From NCBI GenBank assembly GCA_004794785.1, contig SJOL01002831.1, forward strand, positions 22,063 to 86,062: a stretch of 64,000 nt of DNA, written 5' to 3'. The first letter of the stretch is position 1. Each line of letters opens with the position of its first letter. Positions 13,939-27,687 of this stretch are shown piece after piece. This stretch comes from Opisthorchis felineus (Eukaryota > Platyhelminthes > Trematoda > Opisthorchiida > Opisthorchiidae). The notes beneath the pieces were generated by a model. That model saw only the letters and a program-made list of their open reading frames with translations. It was not told the DNA's origin and did no database searches. Made by a program: the position numbers and the translations under genes.

Positions 13939-15316
13939 GAAGTGCCTAAAAGTTTGAAATCGTGTGCACTTTGCATGCCAGGGAGATATTTGGATACGAT
14001 GCAGTAATGGCTGAAAGATATGAGCATCATTAGGCTTCTGTGTTGCCAGTTATTTACCTTACTTTATCTGAAATTCATTATCTACCTTGGATTCGGAGGT
14101 GGCTAAACAGTTGTGCATAAAGTTTTGCTTGTTCGTCTGTTTTTATTTGCACTTGTCTTTGAAAGTATCGACTCCTTTGACAACTCCACCTAAAAGAACC
14201 ATACTAGAAAACCCTGTCTGAATTTATGTCTGGCTAATTTCGTGCCGTATTTTGTTTTGCCTTAATTGGCCATTTACCATTCACATTGCACATCATAAGT
14301 CAATGAACGACGTCATTCCTTGAGCGTTCGACTAAATGTCAACAAGCAACAACCCAAATTCATGCTTAGGCATTTTCTAAAGCCTTGCTGTTTGTCATCA
14401 CCAAAGTAGAAGTGCACAGCAGAATTGATGCATGGAAAGCATACGAGCTAATAACACGGGTAACTTCAACAAGTTTATTGTTTCAAATTTATTCTGTCCA
14501 GTAGCCAGTTAGAAAACATTTTTATTCGGAACTACCAGCCCAAATGCAGAACGTACATCATTCATTTAACTATTTAACGAATCAACACGTATATGGGATG
14601 TACAGCAATAGCATACTCATTTAGAACCTGAATCTTTAAACGATTACAGTCAGATATCTCGACTTGAGCTTTTAATTCGATATATTTTTCCCATTTATGT
14701 ATATTTAGATAGTATAGTTCTTATTGCCCCAGAAAGAACTTCCTTCGCTAACCTCAAAGCAAACTGCTTAATAAAAACACAGAAATTTAAGTTTGCACCT
14801 CCCCTGTTCTAAAAAATCAACCAGATTTCGCTGCTGAGTAGGATGAGCTTTTTAGTATTGTGGTTCTAGATTTCGGAAACATGTTTACTTCCTCAATTTC
14901 TGAATTATTCAGAACAGGATCTTGTTTCCACGTTCGGGTTGAATAAAGTGCATGAATAATTCCGGCTCAGTTAAACTTAAACATCAATCAAAACTTCTTA
15001 TATTTGCATTGAATTGCATTGCTTATTAAAATATTTAGACGGCTTCACTATGATACCTTTACCACGCATGAATAATTTTACCGTATGCCAATTCATTATA
15101 ATTAAAATGAAGAAGCGGCTGACTTCCTATCCAAATAGGAATTTCCTCTAAATGATGGTAGACAACGGTCGCTGGATTTTCGCTTAAACGCAGTTTACTT
15201 GCAGGCGGTTCATACCCGGTCATGGTGATGTCACCGGTGTATCGTTGTGTAGTGGAGCGTAGCTATATGTCGAAGGTCTCATCCTGAATACTAGTGTGAA
15301 AAATTGCTAACCGGGA
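13939..15316. other. no gene seen; AT-rich sequence
   Basis: No open frame of note, RNA gene or repeat core was recognised. Confidence 0.5.
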
Positions 15317-15611
15317 CTAACCTCGACTAGGTCTGGCACTCTGGCTTAGCCGGTAACCTGATATGTCGATGTCTGTATGACTCTCGGACTCGGCCTGCAT
15401 TGGTATAACCAGTTTGTTGGTGTCCCAGTAGGCTCGCTCCTTCAACTCTCTGGATTCTATGCTGTGATCTATGCTGGCGTGACTGCATATGCTCGAGATA
15501 ATTAGGATAGTTAAAATGAGTCGCTTGTGTTCTACACACATCGGTATGTAGACTGGCTCCATTTATTACGTTCTGAAGAATTGAATTTGTTTTAAACAAC
15601 AAAGCCTTCAT
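15317..15611 (-). other. overlapping minus-strand open frames, unidentified
   Basis: Two frames of 81 and 94 codons overlap almost completely. One starts at ATG 15562 and the other near 15611. Two long overlapping frames usually mean stop-poor repeat sequence rather than two genes. The GC content is higher than in the flanks. Nothing in either product is recognisable as an enzyme or domain. Confidence 0.2.
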
Positions 15612-16799
15612 AAAACGTCATCCCTGTCTTTTGTCTCCGCATGTCGAAATTTTCACGTTTTTTCAGGTTACATTTGTTGTTCATCTCGTCCTCTTGATCG
15701 TTGATCGCTCACTGTGATTATACATGTAATGTTTGCTACTGGTGTTCCTTTGCTGTTTGGGTATCTCCTTCTTTAAACCTTTTTTATAACTGCACTTTTT
15801 TCGTAGTTTTTGGGCATTGTAATATACCCTGTCCACTTTGGTGAGACTTAGATATAACTTCTTTTGCAGTTCATAGGATGGTGTCCTTCTTACAGTATTT
15901 GCGCGTTTCGACAGTCCTATTTTCCATCCTGTTCACCAAAGGTCCAGGAGTGGTTTTGGGTTGCTGCGTTTCGGCTAGGCTGTGAACATAACATGCTCAA
16001 ATGTAGTAATCTGTGCGCACTGCGTACTTAATCCCCTTTTAGTATGGAGGATTTATAGACTGATGTCGATCACTGGTAGTACGATGCGCCCCAGTTGCCT
16101 AGCAGGTTAATTTTTGGGTGACACGTTTTACCAGCAAAGTATCCATGCAGGAACCCAAAAGCTTCCGTAAACTTTCGGGTCTCATGTTTCCATTTAAGGT
16201 GAGTCCGATAGTGCTTCTTCTGAAATGGCAAGGTAGATTTGACAAATGGTGTAATAGAATCAAGTGGAAGCATGATTTCGTCTTCTATACTGACATCTTG
16301 TGAGTTATTAAAAAACTGACCCTCATTGCTGACTGCGAGTTCAATTCCAGAACCTAAATGTTTTGCTTCAATCTATAGGTCTCTTGTCAGTTTGTATGAT
16401 GCTGTTCCAGAATGTGAAACGTCTGGTTGGATTACAGCCCATCAGCTTCACACGTTTGGTGATCCGTAAAAATATGAAATGTTGAAACCACCAATTTTCT
16501 TTTTTCATTATTTCTGGTCGTTTAATATGAGCAACGCTTTCGGCTTTTGGATGTCAATTGGGTTTGCTTCATGTTTAAAGTGGCTCATGATCATTTAGAC
16601 TTTAAGGTTTCGTCCCGTTTGCCTAGTACTGTGTGATACTTTCTCGGGAGACCGGCCTATAAGCGTTTTACGCTTTTGTAGATTTAGTAGCTTGTTGTGT
16701 TATTTTTATCAAGTTCATCGCTTATACGATGGTCTACCTGTAGTTTTGACGTTCCTAAGGCATTCTGATTATTTTCATGACACGTTCTAAAATGTTTGA
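15612..16799. other. no gene seen
   Basis: The frames at 16070-16273 (minus) and 16118-16303 (plus) overlap on opposite strands and neither looks coding. No other structure was noticed. Confidence 0.45.
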
Positions 16800-16804
16800 G
16801 TACT

Positions 16805-16925
16805 ACCTGTAAAGGCCCCCTCCACGGGGTCAAACCTGGCTCCTCTGACTAAACGTTCCTCTTTATCTGCGCTGAGTGAGAGGTTAGGTAATCCTGCAAT
16901 CTAACCAACGCAATTAGTGGATTCA
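16805..16925 (-). repeat. tRNA-like / SINE-like segment
   Basis: Read on the minus strand, the segment contains GGTTTGACCCC, close to the pol III B-box consensus GGTTCGANNCC, about 25 bases before a short GC-rich arm. The upstream part resembles the D-arm side of a tRNA only loosely. No complete cloverleaf could be folded by eye, so this is called SINE-like rather than a tRNA gene. Confidence 0.25.
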
Positions 16926-16930
16926 TTTTT

Positions 16931-19900
16931 CCTCTTGAGTTTACCGTGCACTCTTCTACCTTTGGCTCTATTTCTGTATCTGGGCGTCTGATTGAGGCCC
17001 CTATTTTTGCCGAATGCTGTGGACTAGTAGGCCGTTTGTTTCAGTGTCGTCAATAGCATTTCCGTACTTCCCTAGGTGATTGCTGGCGTTTGCTCAGCTA
17101 TTCCTACGCCATGTTGTCTTGCTAGTGTCCTGGGATCTGGATCACCAGACTCAACGCCTAACTCATGACGGACTGCTAGGAGGAGATACAAATAAATGCT
17201 ACCGGATGTCCGTCGAGTAGCAATGTGTTGTATTTCGTATTTTATAAAACTTTTCTTGAAGTTTAATATGCCAACAACTACAGCCTCATTGTTCTACTAA
17301 AAAGAGATCAATGTCTTTCTTGGGGCCTTTTTTTTACAGGAGACCATTCGAAGCTGTGTACAACTGAAACTATAACTTTTCTTCCTCTCAGCATTATTGA
17401 CAGACGTTGACCCGGATACGGTGGAAAATTTTGGTTCGCAATCAATTTAGTTATTCAAAACACAGTACTGTAAAGCGCGAGGGTATAGTCTTATTAGTTT
17501 AGCTATCGTGAGTAAAAATATCATTTCTTTTAGCAAAAGATTTGTGGTTATATGGTGGTCTTCACCTCAGCCCTAGGTTATCCCATAAGCTCAAACAAAA
17601 CTCCCCTGCTTTTACCTTTAATTGTGCTTGGGGTTGAGGGGTTGTTGCATTAAAATTCCGGAACTAGATTAACGTGATTCAGAAAGTGCTCGCGAGATTA
17701 GGCAGATTGTGAATGTTTTTATGAAATCACTAACAGCTTTTCTGGAGCCCCACAACAAAACAAATACGGTTTAATCGTACATGTGTGCCTTTGCGGGACA
17801 AAACAGGTGACCCAACTGGTATACTGTATAATATACTGTTTCTAACCAAGCCCTGCCCACTCAAGGACATTTTTGGTGCAACATGTGTCTCATAGCTTAT
17901 TTTGGCTGAGAAAAAACGGATATACGCACATCAGTAAGGCGGTCTGGAAAGCGCTTAAGAAATACTCGACAAGTATTTTTACTATTCTCCTAAAAATCCC
18001 TAGGATTGTTATAAACTACTTAGAAACTAAGCAGGAAAATGTAAATCGAAATTACAAAATGCTTTTCTGCTAACCTACCGCTAAGACGTAGACAAACCAC
18101 GACATAATAAAGCGATTGCAAATGCTCTCTGAAATACATCGGTTGGAAATGGCAGTGAAGGTAAATACATTGCCATAGTAGAATCACTGTATATTTTTCA
18201 CGTGCACTCAACAGTGCTCCAAAGAAGACAAACGCAAAATGTTGGTTTTTCAGTCGTATCAAAGGGTCAACTGTTTTTTAGATTTGATAAATCACACACT
18301 CTGTGTTTTGAAGGTGTATTTTACTGTTAGAAACATGGAAGCAGCGCAAAAAAGCGTTCACTATATGTTATTTCAAGTTGCATTTATGTGTGCCCTTGGA
18401 TTTATTATCCTTCCCATACATGCTTTTGATTCGCGAGCCATCGTAGATCCTTCCGTTTGTTTTTGTTTTGCTTAGTCAAATACGGAAAGTCTCTTTTGGC
18501 CAATATTTATTACCTTACACACTGGAGGGTTTAATATTTGTGTTAGAAACTAACCAGCGTGCATAGCTTCTACAATGAAATCATGTGTAGCGCAACTTAT
18601 TTCTACTACCAACAATGGATGACCCGCTTGCAAAATGTCCACTTCGAAGGACTGAACCTCCTTAGACCTCTCAGTAGCTGTTGTTTGGTGTGACATATTT
18701 TTGCAATATGAAGAACCCTCCACATCCAGCCTCTCTTCCCCATTTTCGAGCTCAGCTAAGATGCTAATTTCGTATCAAGGATTGTAACCCAATCAACACT
18801 TAAACAGCCTGGTAATTTTTCGAATCACGCCATGAGAATATCCACAAGGTTTTACAAATATCCGTAAACACAAAGTCTTGTCTTTGTAGTACCACATCCA
18901 CTAGACTGCAGAGCACAAAATGTGTCACAAACGACTATTCCGAAAGATTTTGGAGCCTCAAGCTCTGCCACGTTTTCAAATATTTTTTCTGGATTGAACA
19001 ACCTCGATGTATAAAAAAACCGCTATCCCACTGTGTGTGGTCCACGTTGGGGGTAATTCAACATTTTATTATCTACAGACCCCAACAGTAAAAAGCTCAT
19101 CTCAAACGAAAATCACACTTGTGCATTTGAATACTCGTAAAGTGTTTTTCGGCTTGCTCACTTACCGTATACAAATTCTTGTGTGGTTGTTAGTTTTCGT
19201 TGTTTATAGCAGTCTTTTGAAGTTCTCTAGGTGGTTTTTCGCCCACCCATCCACCACACAAATTTCTACGCGTACGAATGCATAAATTTCCACCGCTTGA
19301 AAACAGTGAAGCGCAAAATATATCGCAACCGGAAGCTCAGATAAGTTAACTTTTTCCCATAGGATTAGACCTGTCAATCTGAGCAGACCCGTGTGTACGT
19401 TAATCGGACCAGCAGGCGGAAATCAGAATTCGACCCAGCTTTAAGAGTGTGAGATGTTGGTCAGATAGAATTTTATGCTGTAAGCTTCCCTATGTGATGG
19501 AAAGTTAGTTCTGACGAAACATTAGCTGATGGCTGTGGCTTGCTCGCATAAAACACATTCAGTTGGGGTTGCCGCACCCTTGTCTTAGTGCTTAAAACAA
19601 AATTATTTTGCGATAGCGGAGGACATGTTCCATTAAACAAAGAAAAAAGCTTAACCGGGATGTTCCTCAACGGAGCTGCTATGAAATCTGTGGGAATGAT
19701 GTGGTATCATTTTTGGTTTCGTTTCGTCAGGAATGGTTTTGTCCTAAACCTCAGCAACCGTCTTTAAATACGTTTAATGGATATTAAAATGACATCCTGG
19801 GTGGGTACTCTCTATCCACTTTTTGACGCAGCCACACAATGCCTTCAAGAAGCTTAACACGAATCAGTAATTGATAAGCGGAGACATGTGAAATGTGCCG

Positions 19901-21718
19901 TCGATTATCCCGTCAACTTGTCTATTTATGTTTACCCTGGAGCGTTACCGAAGATTCTAAATGGAAACAAGAGTCTCTCCCCGATTCGGGCATCCTGGTG
20001 CCTTAAATGGTTTCATTTTCAAAGGCAACCTGTATGAAACTAGTACCGTTAGGCGCAGAGTCTCTTTACCAAACCCGAACCATCATGGTGAAACAAGATA
20101 ACCACTAAGCAAATCGCTTAGTTTTCTACCTTTCGAACTAGTTGGATATACTTCCGCTACTGTTTAGCGTAAGTAGGACGTAAGAATGTAGTTAGATTTA
20201 TCACCATGTTCAGTTGTTCAGGCAAGTTAATTTCTATTCATAGCTCTCAATGGTAGTCAGTATTGTCACAAAAATGGAGTTTTAATTGTGGCTAACAGAA
20301 AACTTGCGGCAGGAGGGATGACATACTGACCAACTAAAAGATATACGGATAGAAAATCAGAAAATGGCCGAAACTTTCCCCAACCAAACTTTATTCAGTG
20401 CTTAAAACAACGTGAATACGTGTTTATAAGTGAGGAAACATTTTAGTGGCGTAGTTGCGCAATACTCCATTCATAGTAGCAACAGTTACAACATCCGAAT
20501 GGAGGTAAGCTCACTTTGTATGAGCTGACGGCGTGATAGCACTTTCGGATATCCCTGACCTCCTAATCTTGGAGTCGTGATGGTGAACGCATGTGAAGAA
20601 TTTAAATGGATCTATATCAGTAACTGAATTCCTCTCAGCTTACAAACCAGAAGTTTGCATTAGCGGACGTGACGCAGAATTTCGTAACGCAGAGTGAATT
20701 GAATTCACATTGACCGGTTTCGATCACAACAGTGCACAAAGCTCGGAGGCGGGCATAAATCTCCAAAATATTTTCCAATCACGCAGCCGTTCCATTCGAT
20801 GATGACACCAGGCAAATGTGAGGCACGATGGTAGCACATAGGCAAATGCGCGTTTGTCAGAAGCAGCTTTGCAAGCGTAGAGAAAACACATGACTATGCA
20901 TATTGAGTCAATCATATGTATTCATTTAAATGCCGGTAAAGTGTATGAAGCTGTGACGGTTCCACATTTTATCGTGATAACTGACCCAAATAATGTAATG
21001 AGTACCCCAAATGCCTATGTAACAGTGAAAATACGCTTTTGAAAAAGTAGAATGGACTCACTGCGCATCACCACATTAATTTAGCAACAAATGACCCTTT
21101 TGTGCGTTAAGAAAAAATACCTAGCAATTTTCGTGTCAAATTCTGTGAACTGATCTGTGAGTCAACATCAGTGCATCTTGGGTACATTTTTCTAAAGGAA
21201 TGAGAATCCTGAAAAACAAACGGAAAATCCATGATTTCCATGTATTCACTGCATATGCCATTGTGTCGCTTTCTTTATGTTTCCCGTAGAAATGATCTGT
21301 TTCATAACTGCATACATCTGCTAATATTCAGAGTATTGCACAGACTATGCGCTTACTTGGCCGTGATGCAATCTTCAATAGACTACGTGACGTGTTAGCA
21401 TGTACCTAGGTAGAGTTACCGATGGGGTACTTTAGGCAACTGACCGACGACAACTGAGCGATATATCTATTCAGTTGTAGACAGCTAACTTGCCTATAAC
21501 AAATCCGGTCACATTATTCCCCCTTCCCATGACTGAATGAGCAAGTCCGGTCAATTGTGATTTGCATGTCAGTGGTTGAACCTGAAGCCACAAAGTTCAA
21601 GTTTGCTGATGCGGCTTTGGCGTTCAAGAACGAATAAATAATTCAGCGCATTTAATTACCGTCGTTTTTAGCCACATGAGTGTGACATTCTAATTGCAAT
21701 CATCTGCACGATTCGCTT
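16931..21718. other. no supported gene
   Basis: Scattered frames of 60-92 codons occur on both strands (for example 19007-19285 plus and 18020-18262 minus). None has convincing composition or splice signals. No repeat family was recognised. Confidence 0.45.
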
Positions 21719-21793
21719 TATATAATCAATTATATAAATATATATATATTTATATGTATATATATATGTATATATATATGTATATAATCAATT
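21719..21793. repeat. AT microsatellite flanked by 13-base direct repeats
   Basis: A run of TA and TATG units of about 50 bases is bounded on each side by the same 13 bases, TATATAATCAATT, at 21719-21731 and 21781-21793. The flanks could be a duplication made by slippage or by insertion of the repeat. Confidence 0.8.
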
Positions 21794-23144
21794 GTAAAAC
21801 AATTGTGCGGCCTGCTTGAAAACCACTTCACAACCGCTAAACTTACAATAACTTTTGATTAAAATCCTCAGAGAATTTTGATGCAAGTTGAAATCCTTCA
21901 TGGCGGGTTTATTCTTTTCAACTGTATCTGCACCAGTCACCCCTAACTGGTGTGTTATAAAAGAAAACACTTCATTGTTAAGACAATAAGAAAACCAGAA
22001 CGTAGTCAGTGAAAACATTATCATGCATATATATAACAAATGAATCAACCCACTTCATAACAGATATCATTTGATGTTTGGCAGATTTTTGACAACCATG
22101 GGGAGCTGTCTAGTTGACAGCTCATTTTAAGTGTTCAATATCACCCGTCAACGTTTCAGGCCTGAAAGTCAAAGAGAACTGTAAATCGCAGTCAATCATA
22201 TTTGGACAGTAGTTGTTATCGCCGGATGTACAGTCAGGCAAATAGGGATACGAGAAAGTTGTTCTTAAGGGCTCAAGGCATTTCACATTTGATCACCACG
22301 CAAACTATTATGAAACATCACCTATCCACATTTTCGTCACATTTTCAATCCTTTTGAGTTGATAAGCTTGAAAGGATCAAAAATATTTCATTCTATGCAC
22401 GGGGTTCACTACAACTCATTCTGAATCATCCATTCTGTTCCAGCAAAAATCTGCAACACTATAGGTGCATATGGGTATTCATGTTTACAAACCTATTCTA
22501 GTTTTATTATTCATTGCTATTATAAATTATTGATTATTTTATCGGTACATATTTACCGCCTGAGGTGTCACCTCAGTACTTGCATGCCGTTAGTTACCTG
22601 TGGTGAAAATCTCACTGTCATACACGTTTGGGATAAAAACACCACTTTATCCATTGAGAACCGAAAAAATTTTAAGTGAATTTCTACGGTAAGTAAGGAC
22701 AGACTTTAAAGAGCCAAAAACGTCAAAAGTATCGCTGTATCATTAGCAATAAAGTGGCGGCAAATAGGGGATAAAATGGGCCGTGAAATAGATTGGTGCT
22801 ACACAGGCGGTGGAATATACTTTTCCATCTGTCTTTTATGTACGTTGAACAATACTTAGCTACCCAAGCGAGATATACAGTAGGATACTTGGATCACGGA
22901 GTCTTACCTACCGGAACAAGCCGACAATTTGTTTTAAACTGAGGCAAAGGAAAAAAGTAGACCTTCACAATAAAAATTGTTTGGTGTACTCCATAAATGG
23001 TAGGGAAAGATGAAAACACATAGCAAGAAGTGTTAGTTCCAACAATGCTGAAAATTTGGGCGTTGTTGGATTCTATCCTGTGTTACTCGCATTTCATCAA
23101 TTTGCCCATCACAGCTGAAATTGGCGTCATGAAACAACAAAATG
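21794..23144. other. no supported gene; one hairpin inside
   Basis: The frame at 21788-22048 (minus, 86 codons) runs out of the microsatellite and is not convincing. The only other structure noted is the hairpin at 22103-22123. Confidence 0.45.
22103..22123. repeat. perfect 8-bp hairpin
   Basis: Arms GAGCTGTC and GACAGCTC are separated by the five bases TAGTT. The downstream flank is T-rich (ATTTTAAG), which superficially resembles an intrinsic terminator. In eukaryotic sequence this is more likely an isolated palindrome. Confidence 0.6.
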
Positions 23145-23481
23145 CTACTGGACTGCACAAGAGCAAACATTCACAAAGGAGTATAAGCTTCGCAGTCGTA
23201 GAGAAAGTAAGCTCAACTCTGTTATCGTCATTCGCGCTCCGGAAACGCTAAAACGATGGCCGTTTAAAGCCCCCCTGTTTTTGCAAAAAATGCAGGTTGT
23301 GGACTGTACTATAGATTCCGTAATTTTCTGGTTCATAAGGAATCGCCACCCCCTACCATGTCTGACAGAGCCGGATACTGAACTATGCACTGCGAACAAA
23401 CTGAAAAGAAACTGTGCTACATCAGGTAAACCTTGGCGAGAAATGTCAGTCGTCATGAACAATAATCATACAAAAAATTAA
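23145..23481. other. stop-poor segment open on both strands
   Basis: A 105-codon minus frame (23145-23462) and a 66-codon plus frame (23281-23481) occupy the same bases. The plus product ends in a hydrophilic, Asn-rich tail. Neither is recognised. The pattern could come from a transposable-element remnant or from a real exon, and the strand cannot be chosen by eye. Confidence 0.2.
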
Positions 23482-24339
23482 CCTGTGGTGGCACTTTTCG
23501 TAAATGATATACTATGGCCAGACTTCCACCCATTAGGTAAAAAGGACTTTGTATGCGGAATTCCAAGCATCTGAGCCGATTGTAACTTGTAAATGGTTCA
23601 TATGGTCCCTAACAAATATGGAAAAAAGCGCCACGCCTTGCAGACCGGCTTGCTTACAACCACCGAGGTAACTTCGTAGGCCTCATGGAGAGAAATATTT
23701 ATAGAAATACACCGTAGCACACTCAGGCTGGCCGTATGAATGCTGATGGCTTTAATTTGGCGTGACTCACCCTGTTGCTACATTTGTCACAGTACATTTC
23801 GAATTGTCTATCACGTCCCCAATGCAAGTTCTTGGGGCATTCATTGTCACCTCCTATTTGCGGTGCATCACCATGAGGCTCAACAACCCGAACGTGCAAC
23901 CAAAATAAATCTGTATAGTCCACTCATATCTGGTGGACTGCAAACCTATCCATAGAGCCTGCTACGTTATCCGTACTGATTGGAACATATAGCACGCAAA
24001 GTCTTCATTTGATGAATACTAACTATAGACTTCAGCTGTGACATTTGAAAACCACTGGTATATGACGAACCTGTATTTCTATTTTTTTATATAACTAGAA
24101 TGCCCAAAGTTGGCACCTCGCTTTCTCACAACATAACATTCACTGGTGCCAACAGTAATCAACAGCAGTGGTAGTCGTATCAGCTGGCCGCACACGATAA
24201 TGCAGCAGTTTAAAGCCATAAAGGCAAAGCAGCTATCAAGATTATAAAATGCCTGTTTTAACTCGTAGTCATTTAACACCTTAAGAAATTTCGAATTGGG
24301 ATTTCATGCTGTAAGTGCTTTCAGTCTAAGGTGAAAAGC
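23482..24339. other. no supported gene
   Basis: Frames at 23723-23923 (minus) and 23740-23955 (plus) oppose each other and neither is convincing. Nothing else was noticed. Confidence 0.4.
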
Positions 24340-24500
24340 AGGGAAGTACTGAGCAGCTGTTTCATACTTATTAGTGCGAATCCTACAAAATTCCAGGGAG
24401 TTTTGAACCCGTCACCTCGCAAACATTCGGCCACAAGCGGCTAATCAGCAGTGTAATACAGTTAGTAATTTCAGCCATAAATGTTCCCCATTAGTAACTG
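24340..24500 (-). repeat. decayed tRNA-like SINE (SMalpha-like family)
   Basis: The minus strand carries a tRNA-like part with a good B-box, GGGTTCAAAACTCCC, preceded by a D/anticodon-like stretch. It is followed after about 40 bases by a worn hammerhead region in which AATAAG, GAAAC and AGTACTTCCC survive but the CTGATGA core is deleted. The order matches the repeats at 55.7 and 57.4 kb. SINE-like repeats combining pol III promoters with hammerheads are established in schistosomes (SMalpha). Assignment of this copy to that type is an inference. Confidence 0.4.
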
Positions 24501-27500
24501 CCTTGACTTGCTTTAGGTCACCATGTTCTAATCCAGAATCTTACGCCTTGTGATAACACGATCAAATCCATTGCAGGATCGTTTTCTACTAGAAGCACTT
24601 AGTTAGTTGACTATGATCGGTCTCCATAATTTTACAAACGTTGCATATTTATTCAGAGCAATTTGTGACCTTCATATATGACCACATTGACGGGCATATT
24701 GTTTCTTGTGAACTTTACAACCGAACAAACTGTAATGACTGTTCTTTTTGTATTCAGCAACTCGGTGGCTACTATGTTAAGGCTAGTGATAATGAAACCC
24801 CTTACGTGAACATAAGGTTAACTTGGTAGTATTTACAACTCCCCAAGTTGCATTCACTGTTTTAGAAATGACTTGAACCAGGCAGTCTCTATTCAGATGG
24901 AGTATAACAACGCGCTCCCAAAACCAGCTTCGATTCACCTAACTGGTAATGCAACAAACAACTGCTCAAACTGCTTGGAGTCACTATTAGACAAATTATT
25001 TGCATAAACTTGAGCACTGGGCAATGTACAGGAACAAGTGCTTTGCACTGTATTGTATGTGGAAAAACATGGATGAGAAGAACGGTTTCTAAAACTCAGA
25101 TTAGATAGCAACTTAGATGGCTGCTGAAAGTGGTTGTAAACATTGAACCTATAGATCTGAGACTCTTAGACTAGGACCAGCTTACGAATACAATATATGT
25201 GGTGATCCATGCCGTTGTCTAGTAAGCAGAACCGTAGAAAACACCATACGAAATTTCTGAGGCTGTCTTGGCTTGAGATCATATCGCCAGCCATCAGCTA
25301 TTAGTTAGTTTCCAGTCCAAATTGGGAATCGCAAGCGAAATTTAGTTTTTAAGTCGTTTTCTTGATGGTCAGTCAGTTGTTCTACTACAAACCGAATAAC
25401 AATATACAGTTGTTCCAGTTGTTACAGCCTCTTTGACTGAGGATGAAGAGAATGTGAGTAAGCGAACCAAAGACGACGTTTCTGCCTTTTTTGTTGAGGT
25501 TAAGTTGTAAGCTTTGCGGGGGGGATTATTCAGAAACCTAACTGAGCCACAATAGGCTGTTTATTTACAGTAATTAAGTTGTTGAACGTTCGTTAGCATT
25601 TTACGCGTTTATGCGGAGTGCGTTTATCTATTCACTCCTGTTTGCGCATTCATTGGTCTCCATGCATTCAAGCTGCAGTCCAGCATCATTGTTCAACTGT
25701 CAAAAATTGACGGGACCATAGGATTTTACCAGATCCTATAGTTTGGCATAGGTTGCCCCTGAGTGGGCCCAGATAAAAATTGTGGAAAGAAATTCACTGG
25801 TATACACTGGAAACGCTTTGATAACTGAGCGCATTTGAGGCAAGGTACGCTGGCGGTAATCGGTAATCCATAAAAAGGGGTTTTCTTATCCTCAAGAAAA
25901 CTGCTGCTGCCGCTAAACTTTAATGCACTTTTTACAGAAACAAAGCCAGGTTGGGTCGGGTGGGGATGAAAATGGCAAAAAAGTGTCCTAAAATATATAA
26001 TCTTCTGAAAAGTAACCGAAAGCGGATTTTCTTCAGTGTACTTTACGATGGTCGTGGGATAGACGTCACATCTAAGACTTTCATGCTAGACACCTGAATT
26101 CACGTTTCACTAGAGAAGGACGAAGCCCCAATAGCGTGTTGAATAATTGTGTCAAACTTCATGCACGGCGTGAAAGGGATATCACAAAATACTCTAGACT
26201 TCAATGCCAGAAAACGTTACATTTAGGAACCGGTTCTACATAATCAGGTCGACTGTCGCTAAGAGTTGTCTGGAACAAGATATGAAGCTACAATCCGCAG
26301 ACCCACCGCGCATTGATCAACGCATGTATGGTGACAAGCAAATAAGTATGATGATTCCATTTTTGTTAGACTTTATGCCTCGATATCTGATTCGCCACTC
26401 TGCTTTCCTATATACAGTGTAGAGTAGCCAAGTCACAAATGGACTGCGCACATAATTGCGGTAAAAAATAACCCCATGGTGGAAGCACCTACGTGAACAT
26501 CTAGTTTGAAGTCGTACTACAGCTCGGAAATCATAATATATTTTATACCAAAATTAAAACTGAAAAAACGGCTGAGCCTAAACACGAAGCATGGTTCACT
26601 GGGTACCGGGTATGGTTACCAGGCCCAGTTTTATCTTCCACCTGAAAGCTAGCTGAAGCAAGAAAAATGCCCTGAGGTATATTTGCCTAGGATAAATCCT
26701 AATGGAATATATATCCACTTAACGCACCCTAGAAATACAATAATGAAAATCCAAGTGAATTTCTACATTTTGCTGGGCTAATATAGATATCACACGCAGA
26801 ATATTTTCCCCGGTGTTAGTCGCATTACTAAAAATATTGCTGCTAGGAAATGCTTAAAAAACGGGTTCAATGCTGACGGAATAACTTAGGAGTTGTGTTC
26901 TCCGTGCTTTTAGAAATGTTGTAGCATACAGCTGTTGTATGTATACCAGCACAACATGTACTATTCCGACATTTATCCAACCATAACTCTTCTAAATTTT
27001 ATTCCTCTCATGATGAAAATGACTGAAACCACATCAACCGTTGGCAGTATAACTCAAATCAAAGTTTCTCAGTTCGATCATCGTTGCGGTGATTGAAATC
27101 CCCAGTGCTATACCTAAGTGATCATCTGATTCCAGAAATGGTGACTTTATCCTATATGATGAAGAAGCGCAGTAGCCAGTATCTTTGTATTTTACCTGCA
27201 TTTACAGATAAGCTGCAAGAAACGACAACCTATAGTCCTTGCAGTACTGTGTTGTTCAGTTACGCCACCAGGTTTTATGGCCAGGGCTTGATATAACAGC
27301 ACATTAACAGAGCAGCAGTTTGGGATACGCAGAACATTTGCAAAGCGTAGTAAAGCCACTGCAACTAATAAGTGGTATTATGCAATATAAGACAGCTTAT
27401 TCACGGGGAGTCTAACAACTGCTGTATTACCGAAATGTTGAGGCACATCTATATTACACAATCATTTTGTCTTAACTTCTTACCCTAGTAGGAAAAAACT

Positions 27501-27630
27501 CTAAATTCCACCCGTTTGACCAAGGTAAAAGATACCAACGGCAAACATTCAAACACATTGCTAATCCGCTGTTACCACTTTCTTCTACATATTCAAGCTT
27601 ATTAAAGTTCATAAATTCATTCAAATTCAT
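24501..27630. other. no supported gene
   Basis: Frames do not exceed 72 codons and none is protein-like. No repeat family was recognised. Confidence 0.45.
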
Positions 27631-27655
27631 ACATATAAATATATATATATATATG
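27631..27655. repeat. TA microsatellite
   Basis: ACATATAAA is followed by about eight TA units and ATGT. It is a simple-sequence repeat without further structure. Confidence 0.85.
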
Positions 27656-27687
27656 TAAGGCAGATGATAAGTGACAGTTTGCTTTGC

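Noticed and set aside
16605..16650. GTTTCGTCCCGTTT as a family 2 hammerhead relic
   Set aside because: The similarity is too short and the CTGATGA side is missing.
16805..16925. Functional tRNA gene
   Set aside because: A B-box-like motif is present but acceptor and anticodon arms do not pair, so only a SINE-like call is kept.
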